From assembly GCA_963971425.1 (NCBI GenBank), contig OZ020526.1:1516180-1580179 (forward strand): 64,000 nucleotides of DNA, written 5' to 3'. Source of the DNA: Bryoerythrophyllum caledonicum. Its lineage: Eukaryota; Streptophyta; Bryopsida; Pottiales; Pottiaceae. The translations under genes were made by a program, and so were the position numbers. Numbering within the stretch: the stretch's first letter is position 1; each line of letters opens with the position of its first letter. Of this stretch, positions 12,034 to 26,109 are shown in pieces. The notes below the pieces were generated by a model. It was not told the DNA's origin and did not search any database. It worked only from the letters and a program-made list of their open reading frames with translations.

Positions 12034-12721
12034 ATCCTATGTATTTGAATAAGAGATACCTTCTTAAAACATATTATGTATTGGTGTTTATAACCTTTGT
12101 CTACCTCTAAAAATTGGTGTACAAGGAACTTATATCATGCTTAACATGATGGAAATGAAGATAGACCTTGTGTAGTGCAAAAATTTGACATCAAGTGAAG
12201 TCAAAGTTTGATGATCCATGAAATGCAAGGAAGAAAATGGACCCTTTTCTCTACTTCATACACTATAATATTACAATCCATGCGGTCAAACTTTATAAAT
12301 TTTTTATGTAAGTTACTTAGTAAGTTTAATTGAGATCCTAGGGTTAAATATAGAAGTAGAAGTTTTTTGTTTCGTCCTTACTCATTGCATTAAAACAAGC
12401 AATTTTGAAGTATTTTTGGTGTGGAATTGCCAAAGAAATTTAGGGGTTAAAGATGTTTAATGTATCCTAACCAATTTTAATACTTAAAAACGTGCTGATG
12501 TGGATGGATGTATATTTTCATCTGACACTATTGATTAGAGTTGTTTGTAGAACCTCCTCGTCCAAAGTGCCTTTCGGTGTGCATGTCTCTCCGTTAAGGT
12601 TTAGGGGAGGTTCGTTATGGGTTAATTTAGGGTTGACCATCTGAATGGCTGAAATAGACTTATCTTGTCTACCTAGGATGCAACACGTCCTACATGTCAT
12701 CAAATATTCCAAGGAATTAAG

Positions 12722-12815
12722 CTAACATGGAGGGACGCGAGCGGTTGGGGGCCACGTGTCTGGGAAGGGGAAAGGCGCACACATCTGGAAGGGGATGCGT
12801 GCGCGTGTCAATTCT
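12722..12815. repeat. GC-rich short repeats, left block
   Basis: Short phrases such as GCCACGTGTCTGGGAAGGGG and GCGCACACATCTGGAAGGGG recur at about 30-bp intervals. The same words occur in reverse complement at 13930-14130. Confidence 0.5.
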
Positions 12816-13929
12816 TTTATTTTCTTCCGTTACCAAACTAGTGATACAAAGTTTTCACCTCAACAATATTACACATTCATTAAAATTGATTTAAATTAAT
12901 TTTGTATATTTTACTACAAGGCCATGTAGGCAATCAAAATATTGAAAAAACATTGTCTAATGCTCAAAACATATACATATAAATGTGGCACTGATTGTAT
13001 ATCTATAACAACTACTGAGGACCATGTACTAGATTGAGGACCATGTACTAGATTTCCTTGTACATGGATGCGTTTTCTTCGTGCTCTCCAAATTGCGCTC
13101 CTTGTCGTTTGGTGGACCATATACAAAAATTAACTTGGAAGCCATCCCTCGCTTGGCATTCCTTGTTTCTTAGCAATCACGTTCATTTTGAAAACCATAA
13201 AATGAGGACTTATTCTCCACAATTTGGCTTGCCATCCTCCAATCACACACTCATATATAAGCATTCTCCACTTGATATATGATTGGTGTAGTCCATGGTG
13301 AAGTCAGTCTTAACCCTTTGAATACATTTTTCCATTCATATTTAATTCACCAAAGAAGTCCATATACACATATCCCATCCTTTGAATGCTCATAATGTAG
13401 GAAGGCCAAATTGGAACTTACATGTGAATTTAGATTTTATTTTTCACCATCCACAGCTTGTGCCCACGAAATGAACTCGCTCGTGTACCCTTGCTATCCG
13501 TCTACCCCTCTGATACCCGTTTACCCCCCTAATACTCATTTGCCCCCCCCAATCTATATGCGCCCTCCGTGGCCTGTAGGACCCATTTGCGCCCTCCAAT
13601 ACCTGTTTGTGCCCACTAATACCCGTTCATGTCTCCCTAGGGGAATTTAAGGCCAAAGAAAAAATTACTATATATAGAAAATCTTTCATCAAATTCCTAA
13701 AGAAGAAATATTATTTCATGCCACTCAGAATAAGACACTAAAAGACAAAAACTTCAAGGAAATATGATGCTAAAACATATTTTAATAAATTAGAGTGAAC
13801 CTAAATAGTTTAAGTTCCTACACTAATTGAAAAAATTGGACGTTTTAAGAAAAATGATCCACCTTCTCTAACTGTGCAAAAACAAGGAGAATAAGAACGC
13901 CAATACTCAAGAAAATCAATAGAGCCAAC

Positions 13930-14130
13930 CAATGAAATAAAACGTGAGAGAGCGCGCACACACCCCTTCCTTCCAGATGAGCGCGCCTCCTTCCTAGACA
14001 CGTGTGCCCTTCCTTTTAGAGTTGTGCGCCTCCCCTCCCAGACGCACGCGCCCCTCCTGCCAGATACGCGTGTCCTCCCTTCCAAACGCTCGCACCCCTC
14101 TCAAGACACACTTGCCCTCAGAGGTTCACG
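13930..14130. repeat. GC-rich short repeats, right block
   Basis: A run of about seven imperfect units of 25-30 bp built on CACGTGTGCCCTTCC or CGCGCCTCCTTCC phrases. It is the reverse complement in style of the block at 12722-12815. Confidence 0.55.
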
Positions 14131-15352
14131 TCTCCTTGCACATGTGGCGTTCCAAATCGTCGATGTCATCATATCATTCTAACTTTTGGTAATTAGTGAA
14201 ATTTTTTTTTGACCGCACTAGATTTTTCTCCTGCTTTCTATGTCCAATGTTTGGACAGGGCTGTTTGGTCCTTCCATACATCCGTTTGTCCAGTCTGCTA
14301 GATTTTGGCCATGTTTGTGCTTTATGACAACCCTGTCTAATAAGAACAAATCCTCTTTGGCACCACTATGATCATGCGACCAAGTTGGAAGTAAAAGGAC
14401 ATTCTTGGACAAATTAAGCATGTGCTTAGTTAGACTATCGTCAATCACAAGAGTATTCTCCAAAGTATATTACCATCCAACCTATTAAAGAGGTGGTTCG
14501 ACAAGGTCTTTAAAAAGATGTCCTTCTGAGTGCCAAGTTCCTTCATGTAGAATGTTCGGGAACCGATCCTACGCTCCAGAAATATATTGCAATCTTCTTA
14601 AGCTAAGATTCTGATAGGGTACGAAGGGCAATGCTGAAAAAGATATTTACATATCAGAGAGTTTGTAGATGCCATCATCAAACTCCATATCATGATGGTG
14701 GCAACTTTGTAAGAAATTTGGAGCACCCTGGCCGCATCCAGACAAGTTTTGGGCCTACTCCAGTGGACAACCTACTTGAGTGCTTAGAGAAGTCAAGGTT
14801 CTTTAATCCTTTGACTTGCCAAGCATGCTCACAGGCACAAAGAATCCCATTTAGGTTGAGCACAACATTCAACCACTTGACGGAAGAATTTGATGGGACT
14901 CTAGGTATTTCTTCTATATTACTGGCACCACTTACTGATGCATTGCAGACCTCGTTAGAAATGCGAGGGGAATAAACATCTGTAGCTTCAACGACCTCTT
15001 CTACAACTAGGACGAGAGCTTGAACGACCACTTCTACGACTAGTGGAGCGACCGCTTCATTGCCGAAATCTAAATCTAGACAATTCAGCTTTACAACTAC
15101 CAGGCCATATACACTAAAGAGCCAAGTACATTTTGTGGAGGAAAGCATCCTACCCAAAATTGCTCGCATTTACAAAGACAACAACAATTTCAAAGCCAGA
15201 CGCTCGTACAGCCAATTCAATATTACAAACAAGAAACATGGGTGGTTGGAATAATAATCGACCCAATCAACCTAGTTGTGGCTATGGAAATTTTCAAAAT
15301 ACCAATGTGATTTATGGAAACAATATGCCGAACAGTGGTAATATTCAAAGGA

Positions 15353-18235
15353 CACTATAAGAAAACCATGTTTTTGGTGTCGTCAAGGCTGTTACGTGTT
15401 GTGTTTCTATGATGTCACACGTGAGGTGGAAAATCTCTATAGTACCTCGAATTTAGTTTGACGTTGCATCAAACGTGTTCTCGTTAAAGACGAAACGCGG
15501 TGATGTCACCATAGACATGGACGTTTTTAGTGACGACCAAAAAAATGTGGTCACGTCTGAGTGCAATGTCATAGAAAACGCGGGATGTCCATGTCAGCCA
15601 CTATGTTTATTTTCACTATAGGATGACTGCAGCGCGCTGCCCAAAAACAAAACACTCAGAAAATGGGCAGATTGTCTACATAGGTAGACAACACCTATTT
15701 ATATGGAAACAGTGGCTTTGTAAGCATCGGCGCACAAACATATCCACAGACCTCGGCCATCACCATCACAATGTGCACCAATTTGTCTCCTCCACGTCTT
15801 CCAAACGTGCATACTTCTTTTTCTTCCTTCTCGTCACAAAATTGGAGTTGGGTTTTGAGAAGAGAGAGCGTGGTTGGAGGTGGGATTAGAATTTGGCAAG
15901 AGAAGGCGTAATTGCTAGGGTTTTCACGGTTTTGCGATCTCCCGCCCTTCATTGCTGAAATTCTCATTGAATTTCGAGGTGGGTTTTCTTGAATTTTGTG
16001 TGGGCACCTTCTAACGTTTTAGTTATGGAATCTAGATATTGTTTGGTTTGGATGTAGAGTCGTGGCCTTTGCCAAGGACAACATCCGCCTCGTTAAGCCT
16101 TGCTATAAGCCCGATTGCTGAGGTACAAAACAAACCAACACCCCACAGTTACGCCCAACAACTCCACATGCTCCGTGTTGTATTAGAGTTTGAAGTTCTA
16201 GAATTAGGGTTTGGATTTTTTGATGGATTCTAAAGTTGGTTGTGTGCGTGCAGAGCTCTTGAAGGTGACAATTTGAAGGGCATTGGGGTTCATTGGAATC
16301 TTTGTGAAGTTGATCTTCATCTCGATCAACAACATCATTGTCGACACTGTGTAGTAGGAGGTGATGCCTTGTGGATGTGGTGGAGTCGATTTTGAGCACT
16401 AGTAAATAGATTTTGTTGAGAAGTGTATGATGTTGTTTACATGTTGGTTTGGAGGAAGAATTTTCTCAGAAGAGTGTACACAGTTTTGCACAGAGTGAGA
16501 CCCTTTCCAACGGGGAAATGGCTTGTTCTTTGATTTTTGATTTTGTAACATTGTATCCGTTTGAACTGACAACTCGAGAAACATGTAGGTAGACACACTG
16601 TTGTTCACTTTGACATCAAGTAAAATGTAAGTGGTAAAGCCTAGCCTCAAAGCTTTGTACTTGATATTTGCAATTTGTAGAATTTGTTTGGTGATTTGAG
16701 TAGAGAGTAGAGGCTTTATCTAACTTGCTTTAGGCAATCTCTCTCTCTTACGCCACCAAAGTCACTTGATCTCAATCTCCTTGATAAATGTCTGGTACCA
16801 CTTTTTAGTAAAGTGCTTGTCATAAACTCTAGTTTATATTTCGTTTGAAATTGAAGTGCATCAATTAGGTCAGCTTGACTCATGAGATCTCAACCTATCT
16901 GGCAACAAAAAGAGGACTAGAGTCTTCAACATGACAACCTTCTGTCAATCTTGACGTCTTTTTTGACAACATAGATGACAGCTTGTAATGTTAGAACTTA
17001 GTGAGGACGGGGGCAATACCTCTAATTTATCTTACAAGTGACTGTGGTCTCTAAATTTGTTCATTTTCATAGCCAAGTTCTTTCATTAGCTTGTATGGAT
17101 GGTAGATGTTGTGTTTCCATATAATTAAAAACACTCAATTCATTGAGCTCTAGAATTGATGCAAGTATGCACTCTAACATGTCATCCTATTGAACTCTTG
17201 CAAGATGAGATTGAAGCACCGGGTGAGCCATCAAGTTGCCCACGATGTACTACGAAGACCTCACAAGCTACGAAGGCATCAAAACAAACGGATAAGGGAG
17301 CAAAAAGCGAATGCCCAATAGCAAAGCCAACTATTCTATCCAAACCTCCGCAAGTTGTGTCAAAGGTGACTAAGAAGTATCTAACTTTTTTTTATCGCAT
17401 GAGATGAGATACACTTTGTATGTCATACTTCAATTAGTAGACCACAAAGATGTATAGGATGCTTTGCGTTGCTACATGCGATGGATGTAGCAACGGTGTC
17501 CCACGGTTGACCACCATTCATGTTACTGGGTATGTGAAAGCCACGTTGATGGCATGTTCATCTCTCACATCAGAGCTGAGAGTGTTGCACGTCTCCACTG
17601 ACATTGTCACACGTTCATCCCTCATTAAAGAGAACATTACATAGAAGAGTAGTTTTTTAAGTGCATGTTTAGAAAAATGTCCGCAAAAACAAAGAGATGT
17701 TCAAGTGAATATGAGCTCTAGCATGACAAATGTCAATGACAAAATATTGGCAAAACGCACAAACATCAGGATTGATGCCATGAATAACACGAGCATATCA
17801 TAACAAACCTCAAAAGTAACAGCCCTCTGTGGACAAAAATGCCCTAAAACCATGACGTTAGGTGATATGGACTGTCCACGTCAGGAATTGGGGAGTCCAA
17901 GTCAGCAAACATTAAATTCCACGTCACTGCGCGCTCAAAATGGATTTGGATGGAAAAAAGTCCCGCGTGGCGCTGTCCAAAGGAAAACATTGCTGATGTG
18001 GACATAGGCCCCCCTCCATGTGGAGCTCTTTCCAAAGCTTGTTAAGCCACGTTCATTTAGATGTCAAGAGGTTGACAACCCCAAATCAACCATGTTACAA
18101 AAAATTTGGACGTTTTTTGCCCGTCAAGGTAGATGGATTTTAGGTGACATCAACATTGATGTCACAACATGTTCATTTTGATGTTCAAGCATGTTTTTCA
18201 ACGCGTCACAAAAAACACGGGTTTTTTTTATAGTG
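15353..18235. mobile_element. CACTA (En/Spm-type) DNA transposon, non-autonomous
   Basis: The left end is CACTATAAGAAAACCATG. The right end, read on the bottom strand, is CACTATAAAAAAAACCCGTG. The element is flanked by GGA on both sides (15350-15352 and 18236-18238), the 3-bp target duplication of this superfamily. Subterminal DNA carries repeated GTGACG/CGTCAC-type words on both sides. At 2883 bp it has no visible En/Spm transposase. A short coding-like piece at 17156-17407 (CPRCTTKTSQATKASKQTDK) may be a remnant of its gene. It sits inside the gag region of gypsy element B. Confidence 0.88.
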
Positions 18236-20722
18236 GGAGTCATCCTCAAAATATGCCAATTCAGCAATCCAATTCTGGATCAGTAGTAACTAATCACCAT
18301 GATTATTTACGACAACAACTTGGAATGGGCCAAGTAGACATATATGATATACCAGTGAATAACTCCAAATGCGCCTGATGGTATGAGTTATAAACCAATC
18401 CGATGTTTAAGGCGCTGGCAAATTGGTCATTATGCCAGTGAATGCCCAAATCCAAGGTTTATATTAGATGAATATGATAATATGCACTAGTTTGCGGCAA
18501 TTGTAAATAATTAGGTCATTCCCATTACCAATGCAATCTTCCATTTAATCCTAATAATTGTGATCAACAAATACAATTGACGGTGCAAATTGTAGAAGAG
18601 AAAAACAACGGAACCCAAGAATCACCAGTTCATTAGGTGGAAGTTGTTTAAGCTGTAGTTACAAGGAATCAACAAAAAGGAAAATAACCAATTCAAATAT
18701 TGGCTGAACCAATTTTTGTGAAGTGTCCAAATACAATTCCAGACAATCGTCCAATATTGGAAGTAGGTCCAACGTCAAACACTAATCCTACCAGTATATT
18801 AAGTCGGACACAAATTTCAAATGTACCAATGACTTTCCAATTGGGCAAGCAAACTTATTCTCTAAAAGATCCAATTATACAGGCTCAAGAGAAATCAATT
18901 CCAGTAGTTGTCCCAATTTCCAATATTGAGACAACCAATTTACCTGTAGCAGGGTTTCGAACTAGGAAGAAGAATAAGGCATTTGGTATTACATCCAATA
19001 TGGAACCTTATGATATTTTAAAGGACTTATATAAAATTCATCCAACAATTTCAAAGAAGCAATTATTGGCTGTAGCACCTGAATGTCGTTCAATTTTAAA
19101 TTTTAATTTTTTTGTTAATTTGACGACAATCTCATAATAAGGAAATAAGAGAAGTAAGCTTGAACCCCAATTCGGGAGCACCAACTATTGATGTATCAAT
19201 TGATGCACTGTTAGTGCCGAGCGTGCAAGTAGATGGGGATCTAGTGTGAACCTCATGAATGCAGAAACAATGGAAGTCTTGGGTTTGGACCAATTATTGC
19301 CTACCACATACAATGGTCTTACAATTGGCTAATTCAAGTCGCGTTCAACCTATGGGTATTCTGCAAAGTATTGATATTGTCATTGCTAGGATAACGTACA
19401 AAATTGATCAAATTGTTTTCCGATTTCAAAGCTCTATATTGTCCTACCCAATTTTATTAGGTCGACCGTCGTTGTATCAAGCTAAAGCTCGAAATGATTG
19501 GGGTCGCGGTACATTGACAATTGGAAAAGGTACTCATAAAATTATATTACAAATATTCCTAGTCCAATATCAAGGAGAAACTCAATTTGCCAGTTTAGAA
19601 TTTACGTTGGAATATAAAGGGGAGTTTATTGAAGACAAAACGAACAATTGTAACCCAATTTATGCAGATACAAGGACAGTTGTCAAGCATACATGAATAA
19701 AATACCAGTGTGAGGACCAAGAGAGTACTTAGTTCCTCCAGATATTATTGATGATTGAGATCATATGCTTGCAGATTGGATAAATAAGCATGATGTTAAT
19801 CAAGTGAGTGTTTTGGAACCAGAATTGGACAGCTCCAATATGACAGATTTTATGAAAGAGTCCGAGATTGAGCATAAAATACACTTTGAGGCTTTAGAAA
19901 CCCCCAAGTGTCAATTACTAAATTTAGGCACCCAGGAGCACCCTCAAACTATTTAGATCTATGATGGTATAACGGATACGAAGAAAGAGCTTTAGAAAAA
20001 TTTCTTTATCAAGCATAAATTTGCTTTTGCTTGGTTGTATGTAGATCTAAAGAATATTCCTGCCAAGGTTTGTGAACATTGAACTATCCTGGAGGAGAAT
20101 GCTACACCATTACGCCAAAGACAATATTGGCTTAATCCAAAATATTCCCTTACGGTAAAGGATGAATTGGACAAGCTTCTTGAGGTGAAATTTATATATC
20201 CAATTCCCTACAGTGAATGGGTTTCCCCAATTGTTATGGTATCAAAGAAGAATGAGAAAATTTGAATTTGTGAAGATTTTCGTAAATTGAATGCTGCTAC
20301 AAAGAAGGATTATTTTCCTTTACCATTTTCGTAAATTGAATGCTGCTACAAAGAAGGATTATTTTCCTTTACCATTTTCATAAAATATCTTAGATGCAGC
20401 AACGGGCCATGAATGTTATTCGTTCCTGGATGGCTTTTCTGGTTATAACCAAGTAAAAACTGCAAAGGAGGACCAGTTAAAGACTACTTTTACTATGGAT
20501 TGGGGCACTTTTGCAGATAAGGTTATGCCATTGCGCCTGTGCAACGCACCACCTACATTTCAAAGAATAATGATGTAGGCTTTTCAAGATTATTTGCGGA
20601 TTTGAATGGAGATATTTTAAGACGATTTTTGTATATTTAGTACACGAGTCAAACATTTGGAATGTTTGGACCAATGTTTGGAATAATGTACTAAATATGG
20701 TATAAATAGTAAAATCCTTTTA

Positions 20723-21927
20723 AAGGATTGGGAATTTCAATGTTGACCCAAGATGAAGAGTGATTGCGATAAAGAGCCTTCCTCTTTGTCTTCCTTGAGT
20801 GTGTGCCCAACCTTCAACTAAGCCTAGCTAGGCTAATGGAACTTATTTAATGTTAATGTACAAAATTTCAAAGAAATAATATAAGAGTTGTATTGTACAA
20901 AAATTATTATAGCTCATTGCTTTGTTCCTTCAATATTTGGTTGATTATTAATTCATTATTTACCTCAAGCAATTAACGCTCATTTCTTCCATCACTAACG
21001 TCCACGGCTAAACTTTTAAGCTCCAAGTGGCTCATCAATCACACACATTAATTTAAACAATTCCATTTGTTAGAACTTAATTAAAAAATAATTCTCTTTG
21101 AATTCTATACTCTAACACATTTATTTTCAATCAAATTGAATTCCTTTAATTAAATTTACCATTTAATACTCTTAGGCTTAAAGTAATTGCATTCTTCTAA
21201 AATAACTCTATTCTCTTTAATGCAGTTAATTCTTCAAAATTGATCAATTCACTTCCACTAAAAGAATTCTTATCTATAATGTGATTATTGTTACAAGAAT
21301 TCTTACTCACAAGAATATTTAAAAATTTAAATATGTTTTATTTTCTTTTAATGTCACTTATTCAATAAGTGCAATATTAAATCTTCTTAAATTGCCTAAC
21401 AATTTAAGGTATTATAATTAAATAAATTTCCACTTTCTTAATTATTAAGAATCACTTACACAAGTCACATGTGCAAATTTTACTTAATCAATTAGAATCA
21501 ATACAATTTACACAACACAATATATATTCACATAAATATTCTTACAACCATTTGCAAGAATTTCTTTACTAGCTCTAAGTTAGGACTCACAAATTCTTCT
21601 TCAATGTGGTGAATTCTTCACAAAATTCTATTCACTTATATTATTTTATTATGAAAAGGCACCACCTTCCTAAAGGTTTTTCCTATTACTCTTTTGACTT
21701 AATTCAAAACCTTTTCATGTAACTAGGAGTTGTGTCTTTTCTTCACACCTTTCTATTAATATTTTCTATTTACTTTAGTTGGTTTTATTGATTTTTAGTT
21801 TTACTTCTACCATTACTTTTTCTTTATTCTTTTGAAGTCATTTCTATAGCTTTTAAGCTCTAAATTTTTGAAAATTAAAAACTTTTACATTTTGGCTCTA
21901 CATATGGGATCTCCCTAAATTAAAAAA
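20723..21927. mobile_element. AT-rich insertion splitting the reverse transcriptase of gypsy B
   Basis: Reverse-transcriptase sequence stops near 20722 after a KYGIN-like phrase and resumes near 21928 with FGVPSGKLLGHIV. The 1.2 kb between has no coding capacity and is rich in AAGAATTCTT and TTAATTAA words. I found neither convincing inverted ends nor TG...CA ends with a duplication, so the type is unknown. Confidence 0.5.
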
Positions 21928-23435
21928 ATATCATTTTGGGGTACCTTCTGGAAAATTATTGGGCCACATCGTTTCGATGGCAGACATTGCTACTGATTCA
22001 AATAAAATAAAAATTATATTGGAATTACGGCAACTGGACACTATAACGGGTGTTTGAGCCTTTGACGATCATGTCAGCTATTATCGCCGTTTCATTTATC
22101 TATTTGCAGTCATATGCTTATCCTTAACTAACCTATTAAAGAAATCATTAGCTGATGGCACTAGTCCAATTTGAACCACAGACTGCATAGTAGCATTTCA
22201 AACATTGAAGCAAAAATTGGTTATTGCACCAATATTGGTTGCACCTTCTTGGACAGAGTCATTTTAGGTCTATGTAGATGCCTCTTATGTTGCTATTGGA
22301 TCCGTATTGAGTCAGAAAGATGATAAAGGTTTTAATCACCCATTGTATTATACTAGTCGTCAATTGGATTCAGCTAATAGAAATACTACAACTAAACAGT
22401 AAGCATTGGGAATGATTTATTCTGTTAAGAAGTTTAGGCATTATCTTTTGGGTCATAAATTTTTTTTCCATGTCGATCATGATGCTCTAAAATATATAAT
22501 TAATAAGCCTCAGTTGAGTGGTTGTAATGCACAATGAGTTTTATTATTGCAGGAATTTTATTTAACTATTAATGTAAGGCTAGGAAAATTCCATTCAAAT
22601 GTAGACCATTTATCTTGGTTATCCAATATATTGGGTAATGAACCTATTAAGCTATTAATGATGCGCTACTTGACGCAATATGCCAATACTGTAGCGACAT
22701 TTTTGTATGAAAATATTATTATACGATTTAGGTGTCCAAAAGAATTGGTTAGTGATCGGGGAACCCATTTTATTAATAGTACAATTGAAGCTTTGACAAA
22801 AAAATGAGATTAAACATCGGAAGACTACGCCATATCACCCTCGAGCCAATGAGCAAACGGAAAAGACTAATGGCATTTTATGTAAAATCTTAACAAAAAT
22901 AGTTTCAAGAGCAGGAACCGATTGGGATGCTAAATTGTTTGCCACTTTATAGGCATACTGTACCGCATGTAATGTTACCACTAATGCTACACCATTCCAA
23001 TTGATTTATGGCCAGGAAGCAGTATTTAGCTATTGAATTGGAAGCCCAAAGTTTACAAATTGCTATAAATGAACGATTGGGAGATTTTGATTCTTTACAA
23101 CATCGTTTAGAAGAATTGGAGAAATTGGATGAAGTTTGATCCAATGCCTTGTTAACAATGGAAACAACTCAACAGAGAGAGAAAAGTTGTTATCATAGTA
23201 AATTACAACCAAAGCCTTTTATGCCCAATGATTTAGTTCTTCTATATGATGATTGTTTTAAAAAAATTCCTGGTAAGTTTTCAAGTTCATTAGTATGGAC
23301 CGTATTAGGTGATTGAAGGATTTTCAAATGGTTCAGTGGAATTGGAAGAATTTAATGGCACCCAATTTTCTATACGTATTAACGGGAATCGGTTATGTCT
23401 TTACAATACTTGAACCCAAGACAAGTTTCAATTTT

Positions 23436-23450
23436 AAAAAGGGGGGAAGA
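23436..23450 (+). promoter_or_regulatory. polypurine tract of gypsy element B
   Basis: AAAAAGGGGGGAAGA follows the end of the pol region, as expected for the plus-strand primer of an LTR element. An LTR should start just after it, but no partner repeat was found upstream. Confidence 0.6.
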
Positions 23451-23456
23451 TCGTAC

Positions 23457-24925
23457 AATAGTCATTAGATGTGTTGACATAGTAATGAGTGGATTAGGGG
23501 TGAAAGTTTAAATGGTGGTTATTATGATTAACCTGGTTGGTGTAGGCATCATTATGAAGTAAAGGATTGTGCAACATGACAGTTATGGTGAGTTAAGTTT
23601 CGAGCAGATCAATAGTATGAATTTAAAATGGGGCTCTGGGCAGTTATCAGTTGTCATCGTATGTTTGTGTTTTGCAATTGTGAGGAAACCTTGTAAACGT
23701 AGTGAAGAGAGAAAGATGGCTATTGAGTGTAAGAAGAGGATAGCAGTTCAAGAGGAGAGATAGCGCAATGTGAGGAAGAAGGGTGAATTAACACCAATAG
23801 AGTGTGTGATAGTGACCAATATGGAGATGATTTCTGTAGAATTGTGTTGAAAGTAGAAATAGAGAGAGTTGAGGTTTTTGCAGAATTTGCCATTGATCGA
23901 TGTAGGATTGGTGGATGAGTATGTGAAGAATTATGACCCGGAAGATGGATCAAGTGTGGTGAAGGGTCAGATTAATAGTATAGACGGAGTAGTTCCGAAT
24001 AAGGTTCTAGCTCTTCCGATGGGTGAGTTGTCAGTGTCGGAGGATATGGAGTCGGATTTTGTTCCAGGTGATTATTTTTATTGGGAAATGGATCATTTGA
24101 GAAGAGCCAAGGTTTGAAGACTACGGATGCAATTTCACCGGAGCTTGGAGAGTGGATGCAATTTTTTGAGAAGAATTTGGCATTAAATTAGCATTCAATG
24201 TACTTGGCGAAGAAGCTGTTGATTTTAGCCGTGGCAACCTTGGAAGGGATGGTGTTCAATTGGGCAATATATGTAGCTACACATATTATTTGTTCACTCC
24301 ATTTATGCATATTGCTTAACAAGGGAAAAATGAGTCTCTGAGAGCTCTGCGTTTCTAGGTGGGGGGAGCTCCGGAAGTTAGCCTGTAGAGTATGCACTAA
24401 GATTTTCAAGTGCCGCTGGAGCTTGGGAGAGCGTCTTGCTTAGTGAATACTCTTATGTGATGTGTGTTCTAGGATGATGTTTAGTGTTGGAAAGGACGCA
24501 AACAAGTCAGATTTGAACCTTGAAGGTGCAATTTGGTGCACAGTGAGTAGATCTAGTAAGGTACACTGAGAGCTGGGAACCTTGTTTTGTTGGAAAACTA
24601 GATCTACACTCACTAAGGCAAACCCCACCATCCTCGGTCAGATCTACTTGAGAGGGCTAACTACAAGCACCATAGTCACAAAACTTCGGAAGCAACCCAA
24701 ACCTAGATACTTACTATCATTGAAATGGAGAATATGAGTGAGTCGTTAGAATGCCACCTAAGAAATAGTACAACACTAGATCTAGCAAACAGATTGCACC
24801 ATGCACCACGCCGGGACACACAGAGAAACAAAGACGCAACTTCGGATCAGAGACACAAGACCGCGCCACGACAGGAGAGACATTCAGAGACACACGCAAC
24901 ACAAGGAAGCTGAACACACCACATT
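23457..24925. other. unassigned stretch after gypsy B (possible 3' LTR or flank)
   Basis: Two coding-like top-strand pieces lie here: 23569-23763 and 23869-24117 (the latter reads DVGLVDEYVKNYDPEDGSSV, then ELSVSEDMESDFVPGDYF). Neither matches a family I know. The stretch could be the 3' LTR of element B, but no second copy is present to prove it. Downstream to 24925 no gene is seen. Confidence 0.35.
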
Positions 24926-26100
24926 TTGACACTGAAGAGCAGAATCCAACGCATGTGCAGCAGTATTCACAACACTACAAGACCATCGCAAGAATCAAGA
25001 CTGGATCGCAACCTTGTGGACACACACCATCGAAACTGCACGCCACAACACCAACGACAACCAAGAATAGCTACACTCTCTACCAGAACCTTTTCTTTCA
25101 TGTTCTCCTTTGTAATTGGAACTATGTTTACTGCTTTATTTTTTGTTCTATACAGAAACAGTGTAAATACTAAACCATGCAAAAACATAGTAATTGCAAT
25201 TGCTTTCAAAAAACATGATTCTATTGACTTCATACGGGAAAGCTGCTGGAGGTTGGATAAGCGCCAAGGGAGGGGTAGATTGACCCTCATAACAGGTATC
25301 GCAACCTGCGCACAGAGACGGAATATCAGGACAATACAATCAATCGTGAAACAAACAACCTCGGAGCCTGCCTCTTGACTACCTCACAGGGACATACCTC
25401 AATGCGGCAACAGAAGCACCAGGGCGAGTGTCCCTGAACACAGACGAAATCGACACCACGTACTCCTGCAGCATGAGACAAGAGTGGTATATGCAGAAAA
25501 GCCCAAGCTAGACCACAAGAACATGAACTCAAGACTAGACCGCAACCTTGTGGACTCACACCATCAGACCCGCAAGACACAACACCAACGACAACCAACC
25601 ATAGCTACACTCTCTACCAAAATCCTCTCTTTCATGTTTTCTTTCAGAATCGGAACTCTGTTTACTGCTTTATTTTCTGATCAATACATGAATTGTGCAA
25701 ATACTAAAACACATGAAAGTATAGTAGCTATAAACGCCTCCAATGCACATGACTCTACTGACCTGATACTAAAAAGATGCTGGAGTTTGGATAAGAGCAG
25801 AAGGAGGTGCAGATCGACCTTCAACAAAGGTATCGCAACTTGCGCACAAAGACAAAACATCAGGAGAACACAACCAGTCGAGAAATAAGCAACCTCATAT
25901 GCAAGCACAGAGCCCCGAATACAGACGCACCAAAAGTAGGAGCTTGCCTCCCGACCACCTCAACACAGGGACAAACCTACATACGGCAACGGAGGCACCA
26001 GGGCGTGTGTCCCTAGACACAGGTGAAACCAACACCACGAACTTCTGCAACATGAGACAGAAATGTTATATGCAGAAAAGTACAAGCTAGCCCACGTGAG
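24926..26100 (+). repeat. tandem repeat, two units of about 530-580 bp
   Basis: The phrase CGCAACCTTGTGGAC occurs at 25008 and 25541, and CACCAGGGCG at 25417 and 25996, giving an offset of 533-579 bp. Other matching segments are CAACACCAACGACAACCAA and GCTACACTCTCTACCA, each followed by a similar T-rich stretch. The units are AC-rich on the top strand and diverged by perhaps 15 percent. Open frames here follow the repeat and are not convincing genes. Confidence 0.8.
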
Positions 26101-26109
26101 CAGGAACAC

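Larger units (their letters stand above)
12034..14480. other. AT-rich interelement DNA
   Basis: I find no supported gene. The stretch is AT-rich apart from two GC-rich blocks described separately. Open frames on either strand have low-complexity or unrecognisable translations. The two GC-rich blocks are in opposite orientation, so the stretch could be a decayed foldback element. Confidence 0.45.
14481..23456 (+). mobile_element. Ty3/gypsy LTR retrotransposon B (fossil, nested insertions)
   Basis: On the top strand, in order, are gag-like sequence (about 14631-15352, resuming at 18239), zinc-knuckle-like motifs (about 18396-18540), a protease-like region (about 19150-19560), reverse transcriptase (about 20040-20722, resuming near 21928), RNase H (about 22240-22640), integrase (about 22650-23330) and a polypurine tract. 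Recognisable phrases include LLGRPSLYQAKARND, FGVPSGKLLGHIV, VYVDASYVAIGSVLSQKDD and RCPKELVSDRGTHFINS. The copy is thoroughly broken with dozens of breaks and looks older than element A. No LTR pair was found. A CACTA element and a 1.2-kb AT-rich insertion interrupt it. Confidence 0.85.

Noticed and set aside
14690-15169. 159-codon bottom-strand frame
   Set aside because: It is antisense to gag-like coding sequence of gypsy element B and has no family features.
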